Both the position numbers and the translations under genes were made by a program. This document shows, in pieces, positions 54,740 through 63,900 of a stretch of DNA of 64,000 nucleotides. Position 1 is the stretch's first letter, and the number at the start of each line of letters is the position of its first letter. The notes below the pieces were generated by a model. It was not told the DNA's origin. It searched no databases and saw only the letters and a program-made list of their open reading frames with translations. This DNA is from Candidatus Sumerlaeota bacterium (GTDB lineage: Bacteria; Sumerlaeota; Sumerlaeia; SLMS01; JAHLLQ01): contig JASGMJ010000007.1 of the NCBI GenBank assembly GCA_030156535.1, positions 87,956 through 151,955 of the forward strand, given 5' to 3'.

Positions 54740-55683
54740 CGCAGGTTGCTCCGTCCCTCAATTTCGCCGCAACGGTCCTGCCAATGAAGGAACTCGACCG
54801 GGCCGCGCCAGGCGTGCAACTGGAGCCACGCGCGCATCTTCAAAGCGGGAGCGAGAAGTGGCGGGACGGGGCGGCGCGGCCGTAGCCCGTGCGCGTCGAG
54901 CACGGCGAACCAGGAGCGATGCGATTCGCGCAGCAGGCGCGCAAGATGGGTGCGCGTACAGCGGCTCGCGGGAATGAGATGCGTCAGTGCGAGTTGGGGG
55001 AAGTAACCTGCTTCCCAGCCGTTCTCCAGCACCGTGAGGACGAGATCGTTGTCTCCGCCGGAAGAGAGGCGGTTCCCCGTGCGATCGGCGATCACGCGGC
55101 CCTTGCGGCTGCGAATCGCTTCAGCGTAACGCCGTGCGGGTTCGCGGCGCAGCACGAGCCCCGCGCCGATGGGCGCGCACTCGGGAAAGTCCGTGGCGGC
55201 ACCGCGCGGCATCGGAGAAGCGAGAAGCACCTCGCCACCAAGATCGCGCAGGGCCAGCGCCTTGTCGAACTGGCGCACCCAGGCGGGAGGCGGCTCCTCG
55301 AACTCCGGCACGATCCTCCCCCCCGCCGCGCCAACGCGCGGATGGGAAGCAAGAATCGCGAGGACGTTCTCCAGGTAATCCGTGGCGAGAACATTGTCGT
55401 CATCGACAAAGACCATCGCGTCGGCGACAGACTCGGCGATGCCGCGAAGGCGTGCGAAGGTCAGGCCGGGAGTGGGTTCGCCAACGCGTCGATGCGCGGG
55501 ATGCCAGGCGCAGTCGATTTGCGCAAAGGCCTCGGTGTGCGTCGAGGCGTTGTCGACAAGAAGGAGTTCCCAACGATCAACGGAGAGCGTTTGCGCGCGC
55601 AACGCATCGATGACGCGGCGCAGGCGCTGCGCATCGGGATTGTGCGTGGGAATGATGACGGAGAGGTCGGGGATTGCGGCTAC
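54736..55683 (-). CDS. Glycosyltransferase family 2 with unusual start
   Basis: About 316 residues. LSVIIPTHNPDAQRL begins the GT-A fold almost at once; LLVDNASTHT and VFVDDDN (D94, D96) follow, then GGRIVPEFEEPPPAWV and SGGDNDLVLTVL. No ATG, GTG or TTG occurs in frame between the fold's first strand and a point about 60 codons upstream deep in the previous gene. The most likely start is GTA 55683 (sharing the TAG of the previous gene) or ATC 55674, with GAAAGAGAG upstream. This may be a real non-canonical start or a sequence error. Confidence 0.82.
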   Translation of the reverse strand, partial: VAAIPDLSVIIPTHNPDAQRLRRVIDALRAQTLSVDRWELLLVDNASTHTEAFAQIDCAWHPAHRRVGEPTPGLTFARLRGIAESVADAMVFVDDDNVLATDYLENVLAILASHPRVGAAGGRIVPEFEEPPPAWVRQFDKALALRDLGGEVLLASPMPRGAATDFPECAPIGAGLVLRREPARRYAEAIRSRKGRVIADRTGNRLSSGGDNDLVLTVLENGWEAGYFPQLALTHLIPASRCTRTHLARLLRESHRSWFAVLDAHGLRPRRPVPPLLAPALKMRAWLQLHAWRGPVEFLHWQDRCGEIEGRSNLR

Positions 55684-56210
55684 TCTCTTTCGCGAATCAC
55701 TCGGGCGGGGACGCCGACGGCCACGGTCCAGGGAGGCAGGTCGCGAGTCACGACGGCACCGGCCCCCACGACACAGCCGTCGCCAATCGTCACGCCACCC
55801 AGAACGCGCACGCCCGCTCCGATCCATGCGTCGCGGCCGATGCGAATCGGCAGAGGCACGTCCGGTTCGCGCCGGATGAGCTGGCCGCGCGGCGGAATCG
55901 TATGGTTGGCGGCGATGATGCTCACGTGGTTGCCGATCAGCGTGTTGTCGCCAATGACGATGCCGCCGTGTCCGTAGAGCGTGGCGAACTGGCCGACAAA
56001 AACGTGCGAGCCCGCTTCGATGGTTCCGCCGTAGCAATGAATCTGGGCATAAGCGGCAAGGTGGCACTTGGGACCGAGCTTGAGGCGCCCCCCCCGGCCC
56101 ACTTCGATCCCCACGTGCCGCGCGATGCGGCACCGCGGCCCGATCTCCATGCCTGCAAGGCGGTGCCGCAGAACGCGCGCTGAGTTTGCACAAAACGCCA
56201 GAAGCCTCAT
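55680..56210 (-). CDS. Hexapeptide-repeat acyltransferase
   Basis: 176 residues, ATGA overlap with wzt. Left-handed beta-helix repeats are continuous from residue 25 (MEIGPRCRIARHVG, IHCYGGTIEAGSHVFVGQFATL, GGIVIGDNTLIGNHVSII). AANHTI carries the catalytic His, and IGRDAWIGAGVRVLGGVTIGDG and GAGAVVTRDLPPWTVAVGVPARV form the standard xenobiotic/serine/maltose-acetyltransferase end. It probably acetylates the exported glycan. It ends in TAG, overlapping the next gene. Confidence 0.87.
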   Translation of the reverse strand: MRLLAFCANSARVLRHRLAGMEIGPRCRIARHVGIEVGRGGRLKLGPKCHLAAYAQIHCYGGTIEAGSHVFVGQFATLYGHGGIVIGDNTLIGNHVSIIAANHTIPPRGQLIRREPDVPLPIRIGRDAWIGAGVRVLGGVTIGDGCVVGAGAVVTRDLPPWTVAVGVPARVIRERE

Positions 56211-57496
56211 CGCGCCGATTCCTCGCAGGCGAAATCGAACCGCAGGGGAACGAGACCGTGGCGGCCTTGCTCGAAGGTGGTGCCGAGGTCATAGAGGTCG
56301 AGCGGATCAAGGGAGAAGCGAACGAGATCGTCGGCCGAGAGCAGCATCTCCGCGGGCTTGCGAAGAAAAATCCGAACCGTGTAGTCCCCGCCGGCAAGAT
56401 AGCGCCGCACATCGCGGCAGGTGAGGACGCAATGCAACGGATCGGTGAGATTCTCCACAATGAAGCCGGTCATTTTCGGCGGAAGCTCGGCGATCCTTAC
56501 TCCGTTGTAGGTCTGGATTTCGATTCCGATCTGAACTTCGCGAAAGGGGTTGTCCGCGTGCAGGACGAATTCGATCCGGAGTTCGGAAGTGCCGTCCGGC
56601 GCTTCGGCCACAGCGGCGCGCGGCGAGCGAATACCGATGCCGTGCTCCTCCGAGTACTGTCCGGCCGGGTCGGCGCCGCTGTCCGCGTGACGTTCGAGAA
56701 GCGCGTGCTGGTATGTGCCGATGACGTCGGCCATCGGGCCATCCGCGGCAACGCGGCCCTCGTCGAGCATGATGCCGCGCTGGCAGAGAGCCGCGAGCGT
56801 CGCCATGTTGTGGCTGACGAAAAGGACGGTGCGCCCTTCACGGCGCGCGACTTCGTCCATCTTGCCGAGGCACTTCTTCTGGAAGGCGAGATCACCGACG
56901 GCGAGCACCTCATCGACAACGAGAATCTCGGGTTCGAGATGCGCGGCCACGGCAAACGCCAAACGCACGTACATGCCCGAGGAGTAGCGCTTGACGGGTG
57001 TGTCGAGAAAGCGCTCGACCTCTGCAAAGGCCACGATGCCATCGAAATTGCGGCGTATTTCGGCGCGCGTCATGCCGAGAATCGCGCCGTTGAGGTAGAT
57101 GTTCTCGCGGCCCGTCAGCTCGGGATGGAAACCCGTTCCGACTTCAAGGAGCGACGCGACGCGCCCGCGCAGGCGGATACGGCCTTCGGTTGGCTCGCTG
57201 ATGCGGCTGAGCAATTTGAGCAGTGTCGATTTGCCCGCGCCGTTGCGGCCGACAATGCCGATGATGTCGCCCTCGGCCACCTCGAAGGCGACACCGCGCA
57301 ACGCCCAGAATTCCTCCCAACGGTGCTGCTCGTACCGTCCGACACGGGAGTTGGGACGGAGCTTGCGCGCCAACGTGGAGGCGCCGCGGGCGAGCGACTC
57401 GGAGAGCGAACGGTAATCCTTCGCGCGGCGTGCGGCATGCCGGATCACGTAGCGCTTGCCGAGTCCCTCGATGGTGATGATGGGGTCAGACGACAT
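56207..57496 (-). CDS. wzt: Polysaccharide ABC exporter ATP-binding subunit
   Basis: 429 residues. Walker A GRNGAGKST (83-91), signature KRYSSGMYVRL, Walker B ILVVDEVLAVGD, H-loop VSHNM: all intact. From about residue 255 a beta-sandwich of about 170 residues replaces the short end of KpsT; in O-antigen Wzt this domain recognises the modified glycan end before export. Residues 20-58 carry an unusual charged insertion before the first strand. It overlaps wzm by 11 bases. Confidence 0.93.
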   Translation of the reverse strand: MSSDPIITIEGLGKRYVIRHAARRAKDYRSLSESLARGASTLARKLRPNSRVGRYEQHRWEEFWALRGVAFEVAEGDIIGIVGRNGAGKSTLLKLLSRISEPTEGRIRLRGRVASLLEVGTGFHPELTGRENIYLNGAILGMTRAEIRRNFDGIVAFAEVERFLDTPVKRYSSGMYVRLAFAVAAHLEPEILVVDEVLAVGDLAFQKKCLGKMDEVARREGRTVLFVSHNMATLAALCQRGIMLDEGRVAADGPMADVIGTYQHALLERHADSGADPAGQYSEEHGIGIRSPRAAVAEAPDGTSELRIEFVLHADNPFREVQIGIEIQTYNGVRIAELPPKMTGFIVENLTDPLHCVLTCRDVRRYLAGGDYTVRIFLRKPAEMLLSADDLVRFSLDPLDLYDLGTTFEQGRHGLVPLRFDFACEESAR

Positions 57497-58319
57497 CGGC
57501 GAACGTGCGCTCCATGCGGCGGAAGTACCACAGACCCGAAATCAGAACGAGGACGACAAGGCACTGCGAGACCAGAAACGGCTCCCAGTAAACACCGCGG
57601 GCGTCGCCAAGCAACGCCCAGCGAAAACCGTCGATGACACCGACGAGGGGATTGAGGTTGTAGAGGAACTGCTCGATGCCCGGCGCGATCTTGTCCGACG
57701 GATAGCCGACCGGCGAGAGGAACAACCCAGCCTGCACGACGATCGGAATGATGAACCGGAAGTCGCGGTACGTGACGTTGAGCGCCGCGAACCAGGTGCC
57801 CAGTGCCAGGCTGGCAATGCCGGCGGAGAGAAGAAACGGAAGGACGAACAAGGCCCGGGGCGCGAGTCCGACGCCGAACCAGACCATCATGCCGAGCATC
57901 AGGATGAACGCGATCAGGAAGTCAGCCAAGCCCACGCCCAACGTACTGGCCGGAAGCATCAGACGGGGAAAGTAGATCTTGCTCAGCAGGCGGGCATTCC
58001 CCACGAGGCTCTGGCTGGCAGCGTTGACCGTGGAGCTGAAGAACTGCCAGGGGAGCTGGCCCGCCAGCACGAGCAGATGGAACGAAAACTTCTCCGTGCG
58101 CGCCATTCCCGCCAGATTACCGAAAACGAAGGTCAGCACGATCATGTTGAGCACCGGGCGCAGCAACGCCCAGGCAACGCCGATGACCGTCTGCTTGTAC
58201 CGCACGGCGATGTCACGCCAGGCGAAGAAGACGAACAGCTCGCGATAGCGCCACAGGTCCTGCCAGTAGCGCCGGCCGGCCTTCCCGGCCTCGATGACGA
58301 TTTCTTCGCTCAGGGGCAC
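57486..58319 (-). CDS. wzm: Polysaccharide ABC exporter permease
   Basis: 277 residues from GTG 58319. A cytoplasmic start with WQDLWRYRELFVFFAWRDIAVRYKQTVIG, the hallmark of Wzm/KpsM/TagG permeases, is followed by six membrane helices with LLVLAGQLPWQFFS and LSPVGYPSD. It is the first gene of the operon; the promoter should lie to its right. A longer upstream reading is Arg/Pro-rich and not conserved. Confidence 0.92.
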   Translation of the reverse strand: MPLSEEIVIEAGKAGRRYWQDLWRYRELFVFFAWRDIAVRYKQTVIGVAWALLRPVLNMIVLTFVFGNLAGMARTEKFSFHLLVLAGQLPWQFFSSTVNAASQSLVGNARLLSKIYFPRLMLPASTLGVGLADFLIAFILMLGMMVWFGVGLAPRALFVLPFLLSAGIASLALGTWFAALNVTYRDFRFIIPIVVQAGLFLSPVGYPSDKIAPGIEQFLYNLNPLVGVIDGFRWALLGDARGVYWEPFLVSQCLVVLVLISGLWYFRRMERTFADVV

Positions 58320-58675
58320 GATGCAAATAACCTGCCGGGCCGCCCGAAACAGAGCGGGCACGCGAAGGAGCACGGGGTTGGCTGGCTTGGGGCTGGCGTG
58401 AGCAATTCTCCTCCTCCGCGCACGGAGAGGCCTCCGCGCAAGTTGTTTGGTTTCAGGGCATCGCCACGAATCCGAGCGAAACGGCTGCAACGGCTTGGTC
58501 GTGCTCCGGAGCCGGTCCCACAGGGCATGGCGCCACGTGATGAAGCGGCCAGGGGCGCGGGATGGTCAACTGCTAAGGGAGAGGTATTGAACTCTCTGCC
58601 CTCGACCCCTGCCTTTGCGGCTTCGCCCACGGCGGCAAACGACTCTCCTTCTCTGCGGCATCTTCTGGCTTCTTT
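58320..58675. other. Upstream region of the polysaccharide operon, no gene seen
   Basis: About 350 GC-rich bases between wzm and the transposase remnant. Open frames on both strands have low-complexity Arg/Pro/Ala translations and no protein motifs. The operon promoter is expected here (- strand), but no convincing -35/-10 pair was found. Confidence 0.4.
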
Positions 58676-59011
58676 GATGTCCCCACGAAGAGCTCAAGCC
58701 TTCCAGCTCTTCCTCGATGAGGCGAACAAGGACCTCGCGCTGGAGCGCACGCGCCAGATTCTGATCATGGACAACGCCTCGTTGCACAAATCGAAGTCCC
58801 TGCAATGGGGCCGATTCGAGCCCGTGACCTGCCGCCGTACGCGCCCGACATGAACCCGATCGAACGCCTCTGGCTCATCATCAAGGCCAACCGGTTCACC
58901 GACTTCGTCGCCAAGACGCGGGAACAGCTGATGGAGCGCCTCGACAAGGCCCGCTGCTGGGCCAAGAAGCGCAAAACGCTCAACCCAAAGACATGCGCGA
59001 CTCGGCCATGA
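58676..59011 (+). pseudogene. IS630-family transposase remnant (DDE_3), frameshifted
   Basis: Only the C-terminal third is present. Frame one encodes AFQLFLDEANKDL, RQILIMDNASLHKSKSL (catalytic Asp) and WGRFEPV. Frame two resumes LPPYAPDMNPIERLWLIIKA (catalytic Glu) to about 59011. The switch is at 58826-58829, where AC stands for an expected three-base codon, so one base is missing. The N-terminal half and terminal repeats are not found. Confidence 0.8.
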
Positions 59012-59044
59012 AAGTGCCTGGCGCTCCAGCTCCTCGGTCGAACC

Positions 59045-59157
59045 TCACTCGGAAACCCCAAGGCCCATGGCGATGCGGTTGACAAAGCAAATGTAGGAAC
59101 TGACGAGGACGACTTCGAGAACGCCCTGATCGGTGAGGCCTTGGGCGCGCAGGCACC
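59045..59157 (-). pseudogene. Carboxymuconolactone decarboxylase/AhpD-like C-terminal fragment
   Basis: On the - strand LRAQGLTDQGVLEVVLV, SSYICFVNRIAMGLGVS and a TGA stop match the last 40 residues of peroxidase-related/CMD proteins, whose usual text is GLSDEAVLEVVLVA...FVNRIADGLGV. The catalytic CxxC part is missing and upstream sequence in this frame is unlike protein. A broken remnant. Confidence 0.6.
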
Positions 59158-59169
59158 GGAGACGCCGGC

Positions 59170-59292
59170 AGCGCGGGGCTCGCCCTCAAGCTCATCGGGC
59201 TGGTGGCGACCATCTCCGTCACTGTGGTGATCACCAGAGTAGCCAGAAAAGCGCTGAATGAGGCAACAGCCGGGCCGGAAACGGAAAAGTAG
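59170..59292 (+). pseudogene. TVP38/DedA-like C-terminal fragment (tentative)
   Basis: The + strand reads LALKLIGLVATISVTVVITR, then VARKALNEATAGPETE and TAG. A hydrophobic helix followed by a basic TR(I/V)ARxAL tail is the usual end of TVP38/TMEM64 (SNARE-associated/DedA-like) membrane proteins. Nothing of the preceding domain is visible, so it is a fragment at best. Confidence 0.35.
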
Positions 59293-59492
59293 AATGAACG
59301 GCTGGCTCCGGGGTGTTCGTGACGACATCGCCGTGGGCACGGTTCTGGCACGGGAGGGGCAATCCGTGCGGTGGCATTTTCCAGTGGCCGAACGAAGGTG
59401 GGCACCGGAGAGAAGCAACGCGTGCATGATTTCGACGAGGTGTGGGGCAGGCTAGTGAAGCCGGAGCGGCGCACCCGCATCAGGACCGAGAA

Positions 59493-60284
59493 ATGATCGA
59501 TCCCGCCAGCCTTAAACTACCAATCCTCGCTGCCTCAGTCGCCACGCTCTGGCTTGCCGAAAGCCTTGCGCCGCACTTCGCCGCGTTCGTCCGCGACATG
59601 CGCGCACGGCGGCGGCATGCCTTGCGAAACGCGGGACTGGGCCTGATGAACGGGCTGCTCGGCGTTGCTCTCCTCGGCGCGCTGATCGCTGGGAGCGTCG
59701 CCCTCGCCGACGCGTATCAGGTCGGCCTGCTCCGGGCAGCGCCCCTGCCTGAATGGGCGAAGGCCATCGCCGCCCTGCTGCTGTTCGACTGCTGGATGTA
59801 TTGGTGGCACCGCATCAATCATGTGGTCCCGTTCCTCTGGCGCTTCCACCGGGTCCACCACTCCGATCCACGCATGGATGTAACCACGGCGCTGCGATTC
59901 CATCCCGGTGAGATCGTCCTCTCCACCGCCGCGCGGCTGCTGGTCGTGAATCTGATCGGCATGGACCTTCGGTGCCTCGCGCTGTACGAGTTGATCGCGC
60001 TGCCCATCGTGGCTTTCCACCACAGTAACATCGCCATGCCGCGCCGCGCCGACAGTGCGATACGCTGGCTCGTCGTCACACCGTGGATGCACTGGGTGCA
60101 TCATTCAACCGAGCGTGCCGAGACCAACTCCAATTATTCGAGCGTGCTCTCGCTTTGGGATCGGCTCTTCGGCAGCTATCGCTTCAGGCCCGACCCGGAC
60201 GCGATCCGCTTCGGGCTCGACGAATTTCCGGACGAGACCCGGCACCAGGGCGTTGCGGGGATGCTGAAAACTCCAACGGACTAA
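59493..60284 (+). CDS. Sterol desaturase / fatty acid hydroxylase family protein
   Basis: 263 residues, apparently intact, ATG with AGGA upstream. Three to four membrane helices and the di-iron histidine boxes HRINH, HRVHHSD, FHHSN and HWVHHS are all present, with DRLFGSYRF near the end. The family hydroxylates or desaturates lipids (sterols, sphingolipids, carotenoids). The substrate cannot be told. It sits between pseudogene fragments, which suggests a laterally acquired or re-arranged locus. Confidence 0.9.
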   Translation: MIDPASLKLPILAASVATLWLAESLAPHFAAFVRDMRARRRHALRNAGLGLMNGLLGVALLGALIAGSVALADAYQVGLLRAAPLPEWAKAIAALLLFDCWMYWWHRINHVVPFLWRFHRVHHSDPRMDVTTALRFHPGEIVLSTAARLLVVNLIGMDLRCLALYELIALPIVAFHHSNIAMPRRADSAIRWLVVTPWMHWVHHSTERAETNSNYSSVLSLWDRLFGSYRFRPDPDAIRFGLDEFPDETRHQGVAGMLKTPTD

Positions 60285-60301
60285 CGCCCACCTTCCGTGC
60301 T

Positions 60302-60685
60302 TCAGAGCCCGGGCGCCCGGAGCCCCTTGTGGTCCCTGGGCGAATCCCGAGAGGGAGAAGGGAGCGGGGATGGCTGGAGGCAGGCGTTCGTTTGCTCCAT
60401 GCGAGCTTCGCCTTGCTGGTGCGGGCAGGATGGTGCTGCTCCGTTTTCGCTGCCAAAGGCGGCGGCAGTGGGGTGGGCGGCGCGGAACTGAAACCAGGAG
60501 CTGAAAGCGGCGGGCACGGCGTTGCCGGCAGCGTCGTGGACCTCGAACATGGAACGCTCGTCGTCGACGGGGTACTTGCTCAGCACAACTTTGATCGCCA
60601 TGATGTTGTACGCGTTGATCCAGAAGGCCAGGCGCTCGTTGTGCTCAACGGGCTCAGTCGCCCGGGCCAGCGAGTTGAGAAGCAC
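60302..60685 (-). pseudogene. DUF547 protein fragment
   Basis: NERLAFWINAYNIMAIKVVL and SKYPVDDERSM match the core of DUF547 (usual text FWINAYNAL...VL..YP). An in-frame TGA lies just before the LLNSLARA start, and after about 50 residues the sequence becomes unlike the family. The rest of the domain (normally over 200 residues) is missing, so it is a degraded piece. Confidence 0.7.
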
Positions 60686-60950
60686 AGGTCATCGGGTGTC
60701 CCTGCATCATGCCGCTGAACGTTCTGAACGGCCTGTGTATACGTGATCGCAGAGAAGCCTGCCATCATCGCCTCCCAGAGAAGGGGTTTGGTGGGGCAAT
60801 GGACGGACCTTCGCTCTTCCCGGCGATTTTGTAGCCGGGATTTTGATTTCGCCCCATGCTTCAAGGGTGGATCTTCGACATGGGTGTCGTGGATGGCGGT
60901 CCCGTCCTTCGCGCAGCCAGGGGACAAATCGGCATGGTGGGGGAAAAGCC

Positions 60951-63900
60951 ATGAGTCAGAAGCACGCTCTTCATCAATCAGGCGGGGCGTTGCGCCTGCT
61001 CACGCTGCTGGCCGCTGTGCTGGCACTCGCGCTTTCATTGGAGACCGATGCCGCCGTGCCGCACTGGGCACCGATGTCGGGGACGCTGGACTTCGAAGTC
61101 TACAGCAACTACGGGGAAATGGGGGTGCCTCGTCCAGGGAATCACCCTTCCGCGAGAAAGAACCCCGCATGTTGGAACGATGATGAGGGAGGATTCTGGT
61201 TCTTCGGCGGTTTCGAATTGGAGCCGACCCTCCTCCTTGCATTTCGCAACGATCTTTGGCGCTTCAGTCCAGCTTCGAACACTTGGACATGGATGGCGGG
61301 CACCACTGAGAGAAATCCGCATGGGGTGTATGGGGTGCGCGGAACGCCAGGGGCCGCGAACACTCCTGGCGGGCGCTATCAGAACGCGGCTTGGCGAGAC
61401 TCGGATGGCTGCCTCTGGCTCTTCGGGGGATCCGGCTATGCCGCTGAAGGGTTCAATACCAAGTCTCTCCTGAATGATCTTTGGAAGTACGATCCGCGTT
61501 TGGGCTCTTGGGTGTGGATGGCAGGTTCGGACAAGCCCAATCAGGCTGGAGTCTATGGCCTCGTGGGAGTGCCGACTCCCTCCAACACTCCCGGAGCACG
61601 CGCCGAAGCCACCTGCTGGACGGACCCACGGGGCCGGTTCTGGCTGTTTGGGGGCAACGGGGTGGGCGGGACTCACAACGACCTTTGGATGTATGACCCC
61701 GGCAGCGAGCAATGGACATGGATGGCAGGATCCGAAGACGTGAACATGGCAGGTGCATACGGGGATCTTGGCGTTCCTTCTCCGAGCAATACTCCCGGGT
61801 CACGTACGAATGGTGTTGGATGGCCGGATTCTCAGGGGCGACTTTGGCTTTTTGGTGGGTCAGGTATGGATATGGAAGGCGCCCGCGGGTTTCTGTCGGA
61901 TCTATGGATGTACGATCCGGAACTGGGAGAATGGACATGGATGAAAGGGTCGGCTATCCGGAATCAACAGGGGATATCCGGCATGATCGGACAGCCAGAC
62001 CCCACCAGCGTTCCCGGCGCCCGCTGCAAGAGCCTGGCTTGGACAAGCGAATCCGGAGAGTTGTGGCTCTTCGGAGGCGAGGCCTACTCGAGTAGTGGTT
62101 TCGCTCAATATCCAGCCGACCTTTGGAAATACGATCTGAGTACTGGCAACTGGACGCTGGTCACCGAGTTTCCAGCCGAGGTCGAGCAGGGGGCATTGGG
62201 AGTCTATTCCAAAGCAAACTCTCCGGGGTCCCGATGGAGCAATCATGCGTGGACTGACGAGCAGGGAGCCTTTCGGACGGCCGACCCATCCCGATGGGAC
62301 TTCTGGTCCCTAAATCCTGCCCTGCTCCAATGGTCGGCTCTCAAGGTTCGGCCAGAGCACCCTCAGCCGGCACTTCACGGCGAACAGGGTACACCGGCGG
62401 TGGCGAACACTCCGGGATCCCGTCAGGGAAGTGGAACGTGGGCGGATGCCGAGGGGACGCAGTGGCTATTCGGCGGCGACGCCCCCGAAATGATCTTCCC
62501 CTACATCCCTTCCCTGCACAATGATCTTTGGCGGTTTGATCCTCCTACTCGCACGTGGACTTGGATCAAGGGCTCCAAGGAAGCCGACAGGCCAGGAGTG
62601 TATGGAACAGTCCTCACACCGGAGGCTGGAAACACTCCTGGTGGGCGTCGCGATCCAGCCACTTGGTCGGATGCCAATGGAGGACTCTGGCTCTTTGGGG
62701 GCTACGGTTGCGACGGTCAGGGAAGGCAAACATCCTTGAACGATCTCTGGCGATTCGACGTTTCAGCGGGCAACTGGACTTGGATGGGTGGCCCTTCGGT
62801 CGCCGAGCCTCCATTGCGTGGGGTCTACGGCAGCAAAGGAGTTCCGCACCCGTCCAATCTTCCTGGACCTCGCCGCAGCAGCGTGACCTGGCAGGACCTG
62901 GACGGAGGCTTCTGGCTCTTCGGCGGCAAAGGGTACGACGGTTCGGGGTGGGAAGGAGAGTTAAATGACCTGTGGCGATATGACCTCGAATCTGGTAATT
63001 GGACGTGGATGAGCGGTTCTTCCGCGAGAAACCAAGCGGGTTCCTACGGGGCCATCGAGACGTACGATTCGCTCAATAACCCGGGTGGACGGTCAGCCGC
63101 CGTCAGTTGGACTGATCCTGATGGAAATCTCTGGCTCTTTGGCGGAACTGGTTATGATGGCTTGGGAAGTTCCGGGGTGCTTGACGACGTCTGGAAGTAC
63201 GATCTGCAAAGTGGGGAGTGGTCTTGGAGGGCAGGTGGCTCGACTCGAAACCAACCAACGGTCGCTGGGGAGCAGGGCAGGTCTTCGCCGAGCAACACCC
63301 CTGGTGGGCGCTATGGTGCCGTGGCGTGGATGCATGAAGGCCTGTTCTGGCTCTTTGGAGGCGACTCTGCCCCACCCACATCAACGAGCCGCTTCCGATC
63401 CGACCTTTGGTGCTTCGATCCGCAGTCTGAGATGTGGACTTGGTACAAGGGACCACTCGGATATGACGAATCTGGCGTAGGAAGCGTCTACGGTGTGAGC
63501 GATTCCTCAAACACACCCGGGGCTCGCAGATTCGCAGTTTCTTGGAAGAGCACGAGTGACGAACTCTGGCTGTATGGCGGAGATGGCTACGACTTGTCAG
63601 GATGCCGATCGCTCCTGGGCGACATGTGGCGGGCGACGTTCAGCAAGCCCCACGCCGACGAAGAGCCCGGCCCTGGAGACGTTCTTGTCCTGACGGAATT
63701 CACGGATGCGTGGGTTTCGCGGTTGCAGGGCGGCGGGCTCGCCGCTCCGGCGCACCTTGGCTTCATCGGTTTTCGGCATGACACGGCGGCGAATTGGTCA
63801 ACGCTCGCGGGCGATTTCGACGGAGACGGGTTCATTGACCTCGTGACGATCACCGCCGACGGCGAAGCATGGACGGCGACGTTCGACGCTCCCGACGCCT

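Noticed and set aside
58310..58630. 106-codon open frame antisense to the region upstream of the transposase remnant
   Set aside because: It has low-complexity Arg/Pro/Ser composition and no conserved motif; it is probably noncoding.
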